A stretch of 8,236 nucleotides of DNA, taken from an uncultured Bariatricus sp. (GTDB lineage: Bacteria; Bacillota; Clostridia; Lachnospirales; Lachnospiraceae). Both the position numbers and the translations under genes were made by a program. The notes under the pieces are model-generated. The model saw only the letters and a list, made by a program, of their open reading frames with translations, had not been told where the DNA came from and ran no database searches. Of the stretch, positions 1 to 4,823 are shown piece after piece; position 1 is the stretch's first letter, and the number at the start of each line of letters is the position of its first letter. The stretch is from assembly GCA_934307065.1 (NCBI GenBank), contig CAKRCD010000038.1, positions 1 through 8,236 of the forward strand, given 5' to 3'.

Positions 1-105
1 GTACTCATTATCGCCATCATGATACTGATGATATCCCAGCAATATTTCCGGTAGATTTTCCCCACCTGATAACCAATCCCGATTTTCACTTTCATAAAAC
101 TGGAA
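1..105 (-). other. Left-edge open frame, possible gene remnant
   Basis: A minus-strand frame stays open for 35 codons from just after a TAA at 106-108 to the window edge. Its translation has a protein-like composition (for example DWLSGGENLPEILLGYH) but contains no ATG and no convincing start, so it would be a piece that has lost its 5' end. The plus strand also carries a competing short hydrophobic frame (17 codons, stop at 52-54) that could be the tail of a membrane protein entering from the left. I do not recognise either product, and the window is too short to decide between them. Confidence 0.2.
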
Positions 106-121
106 TTACTCGTTTTGATTC

Positions 122-556
122 TTAAAATTGCTCATAATGAACTTTATTCATATCGAAGTCTGTCTCTGCGTATCCTATTTTGTTTTCTGCTTTACTACCG
201 ATGGCAACCAGATTCAGGACTGCATAATCTTCTGGAACTCCAAGCAACTCTCTGATTTCTTCATCGGATGACATTCTATTTCCGTTTCTATTACGAATAT
301 GAACCCAACAAGCTCCAAGCCCATACTGCTCAGCAGCAAGCAAAATGTACGAAGAAGCGATAGCTCCATCTTCAATCCAAAATTCACCACGCTCCAGTTT
401 TACCATAACCACGATAACAGCACCAGCACCGATAATCTGTTTTCCACCCATGCTTTTACAAGCCGCCACTTTCTCTATGCGTTCTTTATCCTGCACTACA
501 ACAAACTCTACCGAACGATGTCCAAAAGAGGATGGCGCAGTCAGTGCTACTTTCAT
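122..556 (-). pseudogene. Nitroreductase family protein, 5'-truncated
   Basis: The 144-residue frame matches the middle and end of small FMN-dependent nitroreductases. Near its start it has TAPSSFGHRSVEFVVVQD, the family's APSS-type segment followed by the first core strand. Later come the IEDGAIASSYILLAAEQYGL helix, the GACWVHIR strand, and an ELLGVPEDYAVLNLVAIG segment typical of the C-terminal part. Full-length relatives are about 165-175 residues and begin with an RRSVR-type motif that binds the FMN phosphate. That part is absent here. An in-frame TAA lies 11 codons upstream of the first ATG, no Shine-Dalgarno precedes that ATG, and the missing segment is not visible in other frames upstream. 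I read it as a remnant left by a deletion or recombination joint near 560-615. If translated it would probably bind FMN poorly. The family assignment is firmer than the pseudogene call. Confidence 0.7.
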
Positions 557-617
557 TTTTTCAGTCTCGCAAAATCCCCAGTTTTATATCTCTGTCCCCG
601 CAAATGAAATATTTATC

Positions 618-784
618 TTAATCCTCAGGGTTATCTATCGTATAAATAATACAGGCAATCCCATCAATCATCGAAAATAAAATAGCTCCACCCATTGCCT
701 CATCCATAGCTGCTCCAAGGAAAATCCTACAATTCCTGCAATAACCATAGTGATAACAGATATTACAGTTCTAAACTTTTTCAT
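618..784 (-). pseudogene. Small membrane protein gene broken by a one-base frameshift
   Basis: An ATG at 784 preceded by GGAGG (spacing 9) opens a frame beginning MKKFRTVISVITMVIAGIVGF. It then runs out of sense after the A4 tract at 721-724 (T4 on the coding strand) and stops early. Restoring one T gives a continuous 55-residue protein. The first half is a membrane segment. The second half continues FLGAAMDEAMGGAILF and then MIDGIACIIYTIDNPED, ending at the TAA at 618-620. The interval is 167 nt, exactly one base short of 56 codons. Both halves are hydrophobic with glycine and alanine, as expected of one two-helix membrane protein. I do not recognise the family. The slip may be a real mutation, phase variation at a short homopolymer, or a sequencing or assembly error. 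The gene starts 38 nt after the zinc-ribbon gene stop and probably shares its transcript. Confidence 0.55.
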
Positions 785-822
785 GTTTCTATACCTCCAT
801 CAATACACCTTTTTATCTGTTA

Positions 823-1086
823 TTATTTACAGTCTACCAATACCATCCGGCATTCCGTGCACGCCCACGCTTTTGTACGGTTATTCGTAATTCCATTTCC
901 AACCGGTATTCTGATTGCTCCATTTCTTTCCGCACCTTTTATTGTCATGAAATTACATATTTTACTCTGAAAATATGTGTTATCCGCCCAGAACAGTTCA
1001 CCCCTTTGGATTGGACCAAGAGCTCCAATCTGCATTTCTTTTCCACATTTTGGACATATCGTATTATTTCCGTTCTCCTTATACAT
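823..1086 (-). CDS. Small zinc-ribbon protein (DUF6487-like)
   Basis: Two CxxC knuckles frame the protein: CPKCGKEM near the N-terminus and CTEC about 65 residues later near the C-terminus. This is the arrangement expected of a zinc ribbon or rubredoxin-like knuckle. The spacing and the GELFWADN and AWACTECRMVLVDCK context resemble the small DUF6487 (PF20097) proteins of Clostridia, whose function is unknown; that match is from memory. The start is uncertain. The frame has an ATG at 1107, but that ATG overlaps a TATGAT extended -10 box (1103-1108), so transcription should begin downstream of it. The next ATG, at 1086, gives 87 residues but has no good ribosome site. An AAGGAG lies just inside the gene without a proper start after it. 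The gene follows the terminator of the XRE operon and precedes the broken membrane gene by 38 nt. Confidence 0.6.
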   Translation of the reverse strand: MYKENGNNTICPKCGKEMQIGALGPIQRGELFWADNTYFQSKICNFMTIKGAERNGAIRIPVGNGITNNRTKAWACTECRMVLVDCK

Positions 1087-1102
1087 TTTGTTTCTTATTT
1101 GT

Positions 1103-1111
1103 ATCATAACA
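1103..1111 (-). promoter_or_regulatory. Extended -10 promoter element for the zinc-ribbon gene
   Basis: On the minus strand TGT-TATGAT forms an extended -10 box (TATGAT at 1103-1108, TG at 1110-1111). No good -35 hexamer is present at 16-18 bp; the region there is the right part of a hairpin. The identical TGTTATGAT occurs in the same position relative to a near-identical hairpin at 2540-2548, before the lipoprotein gene, which supports it as a promoter. Confidence 0.5.
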
Positions 1112-1161
1112 CAAAAACAGTGGTATAAGATATCTTTTCTTGATATCCCATATCACTGTTT
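1110..1161 (-). terminator. Hairpin terminator after the XRE gene; copy 1 of a repeated cassette
   Basis: Three bases after the XRE stop, the minus strand forms a 20-bp stem (arms 1142-1161 and 1115-1134) with loop AAGAAAA. It contains two G-U pairs and one A-C mismatch, and is followed by CTGTTTTTGTG with five T. This is a good intrinsic terminator for the XRE operon. The sequence closely matches 2540-2601, including the whole inner GATATC-loop-GATATC part and the promoter box that follows. Confidence 0.75.
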
Positions 1162-1163
1162 CT

Positions 1164-1628
1164 TTACTGTTTTCTTTCCAGACTAAGCATATAACACTGG
1201 TAAGTCAGATAACCAATTGCTGTAATTGCAATCAGAAGATATGCTACATTTTCTTTTAAACTTCTCAAATAGAGTGTAAAAAGAACAAAACCAATCGTTT
1301 GAATCACGATTTTAAATCGTTTATCTTCAAGTTTTCCCATTTTAAACAGACAATAACGGATTCCTATTATTGTCGGGGAAAATATCATTGCAATGGCAAA
1401 CAAAAATATGTGCTGTTTATTCGCAGTCAGTTTTTGTAATATTTTCTTCTCCTCATTATTAATTTCCAAACATTGATACAATAAACTTAGTGATGCTTCG
1501 TCAGGTATACTTTTTCCCAACTCCCACTTTGAAATGGTCTGCCGGGTAACATAGACAGAATCTGCCAGTTGCTGCTGCGTCATTCCCTTTTTGATTCTGG
1601 CTTCTTTTATTATTTCTGAAATTTCCAT
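1164..1628 (-). CDS. Membrane-anchored XRE-family transcriptional regulator
   Basis: Residues about 5-60 form a Cro/CI-type helix-turn-helix: the turn and recognition helix lie in MTQQQLADSVYVTRQTISKW (16-35), followed by ELGKSIPDEASL, a hallmark of the XRE family. Residues about 73-95, 106-121 and 127-147 are hydrophobic, giving three probable membrane helices, so this is an XRE head tethered to the membrane. Such proteins in Firmicutes are thought to pass membrane or cell-surface signals to nearby genes. The ATG follows GGAGG closely (AATGGAGGAATTATG). The start lies 10 nt after the stop of the upstream membrane gene, so the two form an operon. A terminator hairpin begins three bases after the stop. 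What it senses cannot be told from sequence; autoregulation through the promoter near 1994-2021 is an inference. Confidence 0.85.
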   Translation of the reverse strand: MEISEIIKEARIKKGMTQQQLADSVYVTRQTISKWELGKSIPDEASLSLLYQCLEINNEEKKILQKLTANKQHIFLFAIAMIFSPTIIGIRYCLFKMGKLEDKRFKIVIQTIGFVLFTLYLRSLKENVAYLLIAITAIGYLTYQCYMLSLERKQ

Positions 1629-1638
1629 AATTCCTCCA

Positions 1639-1911
1639 TTATCTGCTATTGGTATCCCGAATACTACCTATAGCTACAGCAACACACATGAAAAGAAAAC
1701 TCATATTCCATTTCTGCCTGACTAATAATACATAAATACACAAGAAAACAAAAGTTGCAAAAGTAACCCATTTAAATGCTTTTGGATGAAGCTTTGATAT
1801 TTTTATAATGTATCTTCCAATTGGTACAAGCAGCAATCCAAGCAGTCCCAATAATCCAAAAGTAAGCAATCCACAAATAAACTTTCTATTTTTTCCCATC
1901 CGTTTTAACAT
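1639..1911 (-). CDS. Small hydrophobic membrane protein, unknown function
   Basis: The 90-residue protein has a short basic N-terminus (MLKRMGKNRK) and then three hydrophobic stretches at about 11-33 (rich in GLL repeats), 46-64 and 69-84, so it is probably an inner-membrane protein with three helices. I do not recognise a family. The ATG at 1911 has AGGAGG at spacing 8, and that site is complementary to an upstream CCTCCT (see 1915-1947). It is the first gene of an operon with the membrane-anchored XRE regulator, 10 nt downstream. A plausible but unproven role is as partner or target of that regulator. Confidence 0.7.
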   Translation of the reverse strand: MLKRMGKNRKFICGLLTFGLLGLLGLLLVPIGRYIIKISKLHPKAFKWVTFATFVFLCIYVLLVRQKWNMSFLFMCVAVAIGSIRDTNSR

Positions 1912-1914
1912 AAT

Positions 1915-1947
1915 CAGAACCTCCTGTATTTTATATTAGGAGGTCTG
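1915..1947 (-). promoter_or_regulatory. Hairpin covering the ribosome site of the membrane/XRE operon
   Basis: On the minus strand CAGACCTCCT pairs with AGGAGGTTCTG, giving ten base pairs with a single bulged T and a 12-nt AT-rich loop (1926-1937). The right arm is exactly the Shine-Dalgarno of the membrane gene. Formed in the mRNA, it would hide the ribosome site. The same inverted repeat could instead be a DNA operator. Confidence 0.55.
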
Positions 1948-1993
1948 CCTGCGAAAGTCACGCAACGCATACCATATACCGCGCAACAACCAG

Positions 1994-2021
1994 ATTATAT
2001 ATGTAAAACACTATTTGTTAA
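1994..2021 (-). promoter_or_regulatory. Promoter of the membrane/XRE operon
   Basis: TTAACA (2016-2021, five of six to consensus) and TATAAT (1994-1999, perfect) are separated by 16 bp. Transcription from here would give a leader of about 75 nt containing the hairpin at 1915-1947. The -35 box starts 8 nt after the lipoprotein stop. The leader also has GTTGCG twice, 22 bp apart, which might be a binding site. Confidence 0.6.
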
Positions 2022-2028
2022 ATGCTCT

Positions 2029-2514
2029 TTACTCTTGCGACTCATCTATTGCTGTAAAATAGATATCACTTCCACTTTTCTTCATTATGACTCCATAATT
2101 AGAAATCTCTCCATTTTCTGTCTCAATCTGAAAAGAAACTTTTCCTTCGCCCAGATAGGTAAAACCAACGTCATCCGCAGTTTTTACAGGAAAACCACAC
2201 TGCTGTTTATTACCTTCTTCATCGAAAAATGCTACATTTGTTGTTTTCTCATCTTCGTTCCAATAAAGAACTGTTCCGATAAAATCATAGGCTTTATCTT
2301 CCATCAATGCATAATCAATGTAATCCATTCCATCCTCTTTCATATTGTCAAACATAGAAATAATATCTTGCTCAGACCAGTCCTCTTTCTTTGTTTGCGT
2401 TGTCTCTTTCACTTCTGTTTCCTTCACACCGGATTTCGCTGTCTGCTTTGCTCCACATCCCACCACCACCAAAAAAAGCACACACCCAATCATCAACATC
2501 ATTTTCTTTTTCAT
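2029..2514 (-). CDS. Small secreted lipoprotein, unknown function
   Basis: Starting at the ATG at 2514 the protein has 161 residues. It opens with a lysine-rich n-region (MKKK), a hydrophobic core to residue 18, and the lipobox VVGC with Cys20 as lipidation site, so it should be anchored on the outer face of the membrane. A charged Lys/Thr/Glu linker (about 22-45) follows, then a compact domain of about 110 residues starting DWSEQDIISMFDNMKEDG that I do not recognise. The start is set by AGGAGG (2520-2525) five bases before this ATG. An ATG ten codons earlier overlaps the -10 box and would place Asn, Gln and Glu ahead of the signal peptide. It is preceded by copy 2 of the hairpin/promoter cassette. 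No clear terminator follows; the next promoter begins 8 nt downstream. Confidence 0.8.
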   Translation of the reverse strand: MKKKMMLMIGCVLFLVVVGCGAKQTAKSGVKETEVKETTQTKKEDWSEQDIISMFDNMKEDGMDYIDYALMEDKAYDFIGTVLYWNEDEKTTNVAFFDEEGNKQQCGFPVKTADDVGFTYLGEGKVSFQIETENGEISNYGVIMKKSGSDIYFTAIDESQE

Positions 2515-2539
2515 CCCAGCCTCCTGATTCGTTTTTTTC

Positions 2540-2548
2540 ATCATAACA
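2540..2548 (-). promoter_or_regulatory. Extended -10 promoter element for the lipoprotein gene
   Basis: TGT-TATGAT on the minus strand, with TATGAT at 2540-2545 and TG at 2547-2548. No convincing -35 hexamer exists. It matches the element at 1103-1111 exactly and predicts a start near 2533, leaving about 20 nt of leader with a good AGGAGG. Confidence 0.5.
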
Positions 2549-2601
2549 TAAAACAGCGATACAAGATATCTTTTCTTGATATCCTACATCGCTATCTGTT
2601 T
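2540..2601 (-). repeat. Hairpin/promoter cassette, copy 2
   Basis: The stem-loop (arms 2578-2601 and 2551-2570, loop AAGAAAA) pairs over 16 contiguous positions with three G-U pairs on the minus strand. A 3-nt bulge and a five-pair AAACA/TGTTT base follow. The same positions would be A-C mismatches in a plus-strand RNA, so it is built for minus-strand transcription. Only a short T run follows, so it is a weaker terminator than copy 1. The TAA that closes the fragment at 2600-2689 lies inside its outer arm. Confidence 0.65.
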
Positions 2602-2689
2602 ACAAACTAATTCCTCTGTATCTTTTCATATCCATTTCCGGTTTCAACTCAGAAAGCCTTGCCAGCGCAGGTTGAAAACAAATTAAATC
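2600..2689 (-). pseudogene. Possible C-terminal gene fragment
   Basis: This frame is open for 29 codons between a TAG and a TAA. The end, LSELKPEMDMKRYRGISL, looks like real protein, but there is no start codon with a ribosome site and I do not recognise the family. It sits just before the cassette copy at 2540-2601, in the position that the XRE gene occupies before copy 1. It may be what is left of a gene that once used that hairpin as terminator. The stretch 2602-2700 holds nothing else I can support. Confidence 0.2.
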
Positions 2690-2694
2690 CTATC

Positions 2695-2721
2695 TAAAAT
2701 GAGTAATCTCAGTGATTACTC
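2695..2721 (-). terminator. Weak terminator overlapping the ATPase stop codon
   Basis: GAGTAATC and GATTACTC (2714-2721 and 2701-2708 on the minus strand) form an 8-bp stem with a 5-nt loop, followed by ATTTTAG. The TAA stop of the ATPase gene lies inside the stem. The T tract is short, so termination may be partial. Confidence 0.45.
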
Positions 2722-4053
2722 TTTTCTCGTTGCCAGATATCTTTTTATTAAAAATGAACAAAAGTATGGAAATGTACAAATTCTTTCTTCAATTCCAATA
2801 TTACTGTCTGCCAGCTTTATTCCCCAATGAATATCACTATACGAATCATTGGATATTAATTGCCGCAATGACTTCGAACGATTATTGTTCGATCTCACTT
2901 CTACCGGTACTAATTCATCTTTTGTTCTCACAAAAAAATCTTCTTCCAGTGTTGCATTATCTTTTTTGTAATAATATAATCCAAGACCTTGCTTTACAAA
3001 GGCCTCTGCCACAAAATTCTCATACAACGCCCCTTTATAAACTCCCAGATTCTTATTTGCACGAAGATCCTCCTGCGCTTCTTCATCTAATGAAGCAATC
3101 AACAACCCGGTATCTGGATAATATATTTTAAATTTAGAATCATCATAATTGCCTTTTAGCGGAAGCTCTGGATAATTCATGCAATAACACACGGATATCA
3201 CTCCCGCATCTTCAAGCCATGTTATACAGCCCGTATATTCTCGACTTCTCGCTTTCTTATCAATCTTACTTAATTGAAATTTTTTATTTTCCTTCGCAAG
3301 CTGAATCGGAACATTTCGATAAACACTTACAATTTTGGTCTGATCCAAACCTTCTGCATATTTGCGAATATCTTCTTCATAGTCCATTTGAATCTGTTTC
3401 TGTACTTCTAATGTACCTGAAAATGTATTCGTCTCTATATACAATTTTACCACTGCAGGCATTCCGCCAAGTACGCAATAATCTAAAAACAAATTTTTAT
3501 AAACCTGCATTTCTGTATCCGAAAATGGTATTCCGCCCTGCATATGTTTAAGCAAATCTTCAATGTGTGCTTCCGAATAACCTTTTGCCCACAAAAATTC
3601 CTCAAAATCCATAGAAAACATTTCATAGTCTGTCTTGTAACCCACACTGTTGCTATGAATCTTCTTATAATTAATACCTAACAAAGAGCCGCTGCATATG
3701 ACATCAAATCTGCCATCTATTTTAAATGACTTTAAAGATGTTGCCACATCGGGAAACTCCTGCAGTTCGTCGAATATAATCAAAGTTTCATTCGCAATAA
3801 ATTGTTTTGACGGATCTATCAGAGAAATATTTTTAATAATACTCTCCACATCATATCCATCACTCAAAATTGTTTTATACTTTGATTCTAAGACAAAATT
3901 TATATTAATAATATTTTTGTAAGTTTGTTCAGCAAAATGTTTGATTGACTCTGTTTTTCCAATCTGTCTCGCACCCTTGATAATTAATGGCAGCCTGTTT
4001 TCTGTTTTTTTCCATTCACTCAAATATGTGTCTATCTTTCTTTTCAAATACAT
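2716..4053 (-). CDS. AAA-type ATPase with DUF4143 C-terminal region
   Basis: The 445-residue protein has the layout of the large ATPase/DUF4143 family common in gut bacteria and archaea. A P-loop GARQIGKT lies at 27-34, a Walker B strand LIIFDELQEFP starts at 91, and the sensor-like ICSGSLLG is near 119-126. A helical linker follows, then the C-terminal region with YENFVAEAF near 345 and LEEDFFV...VPVEVR near 369-387. That last part resembles a PD-(D/E)XK nuclease-like fold, but the usual EVK lysine is Arg here, so nuclease activity is doubtful. The cellular role of the family is not settled. The start at 4053 follows GGAAGGTGA by 5 bases. An in-frame ATG at 4083 lies upstream of the predicted -10 and is rejected. 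Length is normal for the family. It appears to be a single-gene unit with its own promoter, and a weak terminator overlaps the stop. Confidence 0.88.
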   Translation of the reverse strand: MYLKRKIDTYLSEWKKTENRLPLIIKGARQIGKTESIKHFAEQTYKNIININFVLESKYKTILSDGYDVESIIKNISLIDPSKQFIANETLIIFDELQEFPDVATSLKSFKIDGRFDVICSGSLLGINYKKIHSNSVGYKTDYEMFSMDFEEFLWAKGYSEAHIEDLLKHMQGGIPFSDTEMQVYKNLFLDYCVLGGMPAVVKLYIETNTFSGTLEVQKQIQMDYEEDIRKYAEGLDQTKIVSVYRNVPIQLAKENKKFQLSKIDKKARSREYTGCITWLEDAGVISVCYCMNYPELPLKGNYDDSKFKIYYPDTGLLIASLDEEAQEDLRANKNLGVYKGALYENFVAEAFVKQGLGLYYYKKDNATLEEDFFVRTKDELVPVEVRSNNNRSKSLRQLISNDSYSDIHWGIKLADSNIGIEERICTFPYFCSFLIKRYLATRKE

Positions 4054-4073
4054 AGAAATCACCTTCCATTTTA

Positions 4074-4103
4074 AAAATATCATGTTTTACACGATATTGT
4101 CAA
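4074..4103 (-). promoter_or_regulatory. Promoter of the ATPase gene with an operator-like inverted repeat
   Basis: A perfect TTGACA (4098-4103) and an extended -10 TGA-TATTTT (4074-4079) are 18 bp apart. The spacer holds an imperfect palindrome, AATATCGTG - 5 nt - CATGATATT (4076-4098, one mismatch), which could bind a repressor. The start would fall near 4067, giving a very short leader that just includes the ribosome site. Confidence 0.55.
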
Positions 4104-4190
4104 TCCAGTTATCACGTTTTATGAGTGAATTATTTCCATTTTCTCACGTTTTAATAGCGAATTTTGTCATTTTTTACACGTTTTTAACCA
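4090..4190. repeat. Phased CACGTTTT repeats upstream of the ATPase promoter
   Basis: On the plus strand CACGTTTT begins at 4113, 4145 and 4177, exactly 32 bp apart. A related CACGATAT begins at 4090. The last two full units also share GAATT at 4127 and 4159, and by eye agree at 21 of 32 positions. Spacing near three helical turns would put the motifs on one face of the DNA. Confidence 0.5.
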
Positions 4191-4198
4191 ATCATTCT

Positions 4199-4273
4199 CT
4201 ATACTTCTCGTCCATTTCCATACCAAACGGAACGTTGGGTTTTACCTTTATGCGTGTGTAAATCCAGTTTCAT
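4199..4273 (-). CDS. 24-codon frame with a ribosome site, doubtful
   Basis: An ATG at 4273 preceded by GGAGGAAAAGGGAAC opens a 24-residue frame starting MKLDLHTHKGKTQRSVWYGN. It ends at the TAG at 4199-4201. A second frame over the same DNA reads KPNVPFGMEMDEKY, so a decayed longer gene is another possibility. I do not recognise either product. It lies between the tmRNA terminator and the repeats before the ATPase gene; nothing else is visible there. Confidence 0.2.
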   Translation of the reverse strand: MKLDLHTHKGKTQRSVWYGNGREV

Positions 4274-4311
4274 GTTCCCTTTTCCTCCAAATTTATTAGT
4301 ATCGTGCCATA

Positions 4312-4361
4312 AAAATAACGGCACTGTACATCACTTCAGCAATATACAATACCGTTATTTT
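4312..4361 (-). terminator. Intrinsic terminator of ssrA, 23-bp stem
   Basis: The arms 4339-4361 and 4312-4334 pair over all 23 positions in the minus-strand RNA, with loop TGAA and a closing AAAA/TTTT. Five of the pairs are G-U. In a plus-strand RNA these five would be A-C mismatches, which shows the hairpin serves minus-strand transcription. It begins 8 nt after the mature tmRNA end. Confidence 0.85.
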
Positions 4362-4369
4362 GAATTCGA

Positions 4370-4707
4370 TGGACTAGACGAGAGTCGAACTCGTGTCCGA
4401 AGGAAAATTCCCTGTCCTTCTACGAGTGTAGTTTGTTCTTTGACATTCCCTCTGCGTTCCGAAAACAAACACCCTGAACGTTTCAGTAGCTTCATAATAC
4501 GCCCACTGCCTCAAAGCTTTGACAGTGTCGTTTCTCACATAGTCGAAGCCGGGATTCTAAGGTATGAGTGCCCTAGAGCCGACTGCTGCCACTAGGCAGC
4601 GTATGCTAAATTATCTTCAGCGTTTAATTTTAATTTGGCCATTTGACGCATTACCATACGACTCGCTTCTCCAGCTGCAGATCCCCCGTCGAAACCTTTA
4701 CTAGCCC
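4370..4707 (-). ncRNA. ssrA: Transfer-messenger RNA (tmRNA)
   Basis: The RNA combines a tRNA-Ala-like end with a short message that tags peptides on stalled ribosomes for proteolysis. The 5' end GGGCTAG pairs fully with CTAGTCC at the 3' end (one G-U). The T arm ACGAG-TTCGACT-CTCGT lies at 4378-4394. The 5' side has the conserved AAGGTTTCGACGGGGG. The tag frame ends GCA TAC GCT GCC TAG (stop 4592-4594), giving the AYAA type of degradation signal. The likely resume codon is GCT at 4619-4621, giving AEDNLAYAA as in related clostridia; the frame is open further up to a GCC at 4637-4639. The 3' CCA is not encoded (TCG follows) and must be added. Mature length is about 338 nt before CCA. It has its own promoter and terminator and lies downstream of its partner gene smpB. 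Confidence 0.96.
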
Positions 4708-4719
4708 TGAGCAATGTTT

Positions 4720-4749
4720 ATTATATGCTATTCATCTTCCTTATGTCAA
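4720..4749 (-). promoter_or_regulatory. Consensus promoter of ssrA
   Basis: A perfect TTGACA (4744-4749) and a perfect TATAAT (4720-4725) are 18 bp apart. The mature tmRNA begins 12 nt after the -10 box, so the primary transcript carries a short leader for 5' processing. The strength suits an abundant stable RNA. The -35 box coincides with the stop of the MazF-like fragment. Confidence 0.85.
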
Positions 4750-4823
4750 GCACCTTGCATTTGTTTTCGTCTCTCTAAAACAACAATATTAAGAAAGAAT
4801 ATCTTCCTGATGTAACCTTCCAT
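4746..4823 (-). pseudogene. Fragment resembling the N-terminus of a MazF-type toxin
   Basis: The ATG overlaps the stop of the preceding MazE-like frame as TAATG, the usual linkage in mazEF operons. The 25-residue frame begins MEGYIRKIFFLN. Many MazF/PemK toxins begin MEGYIPKQGDIIFLNFDP, so the fragment matches if three residues (QGD) are lost. After FLN the likeness ends, and the frame stops inside the -35 box of ssrA. The toxin's catalytic and RNA-binding parts are absent, so it cannot be active. The match is short and from memory, so moderate doubt remains. Confidence 0.4.

Larger units (their letters stand above)
1103..1161 (-). repeat. Hairpin/promoter cassette, copy 1
   Basis: Together with 2540-2601 this is one of two copies of a cassette of about 60 bp: a long stem-loop with identical core GATATC AAGAAAA GATATC, then TGTTATGAT. 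Between copies the stem shows at least one compensatory change, AGTG/CACT here against AGCG/CGCT in copy 2, so the structure has been kept while the sequence drifted. Confidence 0.7.

Noticed and set aside
1912..1993. A known riboswitch class in the operon leader
   Set aside because: At about 75 nt I see only the hairpin over the ribosome site and a short repeat; no conserved aptamer core is recognisable.
2515..2544. ATG at 2544 as start of the lipoprotein
   Set aside because: That ATG is part of the TATGAT -10 box; AGGAGG points to the ATG at 2514, which gives a normal lipoprotein signal peptide.
2035..2610. 191-codon plus-strand frame opposite the lipoprotein gene
   Set aside because: Its composition (runs of His, Phe, Cys, Lys) is that of an antisense shadow, it has no ribosome site, and it crosses the hairpin cassette.
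4054..4083. Earlier in-frame ATG at 4083 as start of the ATPase
   Set aside because: It lies upstream of the predicted -10 box and has no ribosome site; the ATG at 4053 follows GGAAGGTGA.
4090..4190. CRISPR array or plasmid iterons
   Set aside because: The conserved part is only 8-10 bp, the intervening sequences are partly alike, and no cas or replication gene is nearby; regulatory sites fit better.
4622..4639. GCC at 4637-4639 as tmRNA resume codon
   Set aside because: It would give a 15-residue tag, AKLKLNAEDNLAYAA. Tags of related clostridia as I recall them resemble AEDN-type sequences starting at the GCT at 4619-4621. The longer tag cannot be ruled out.
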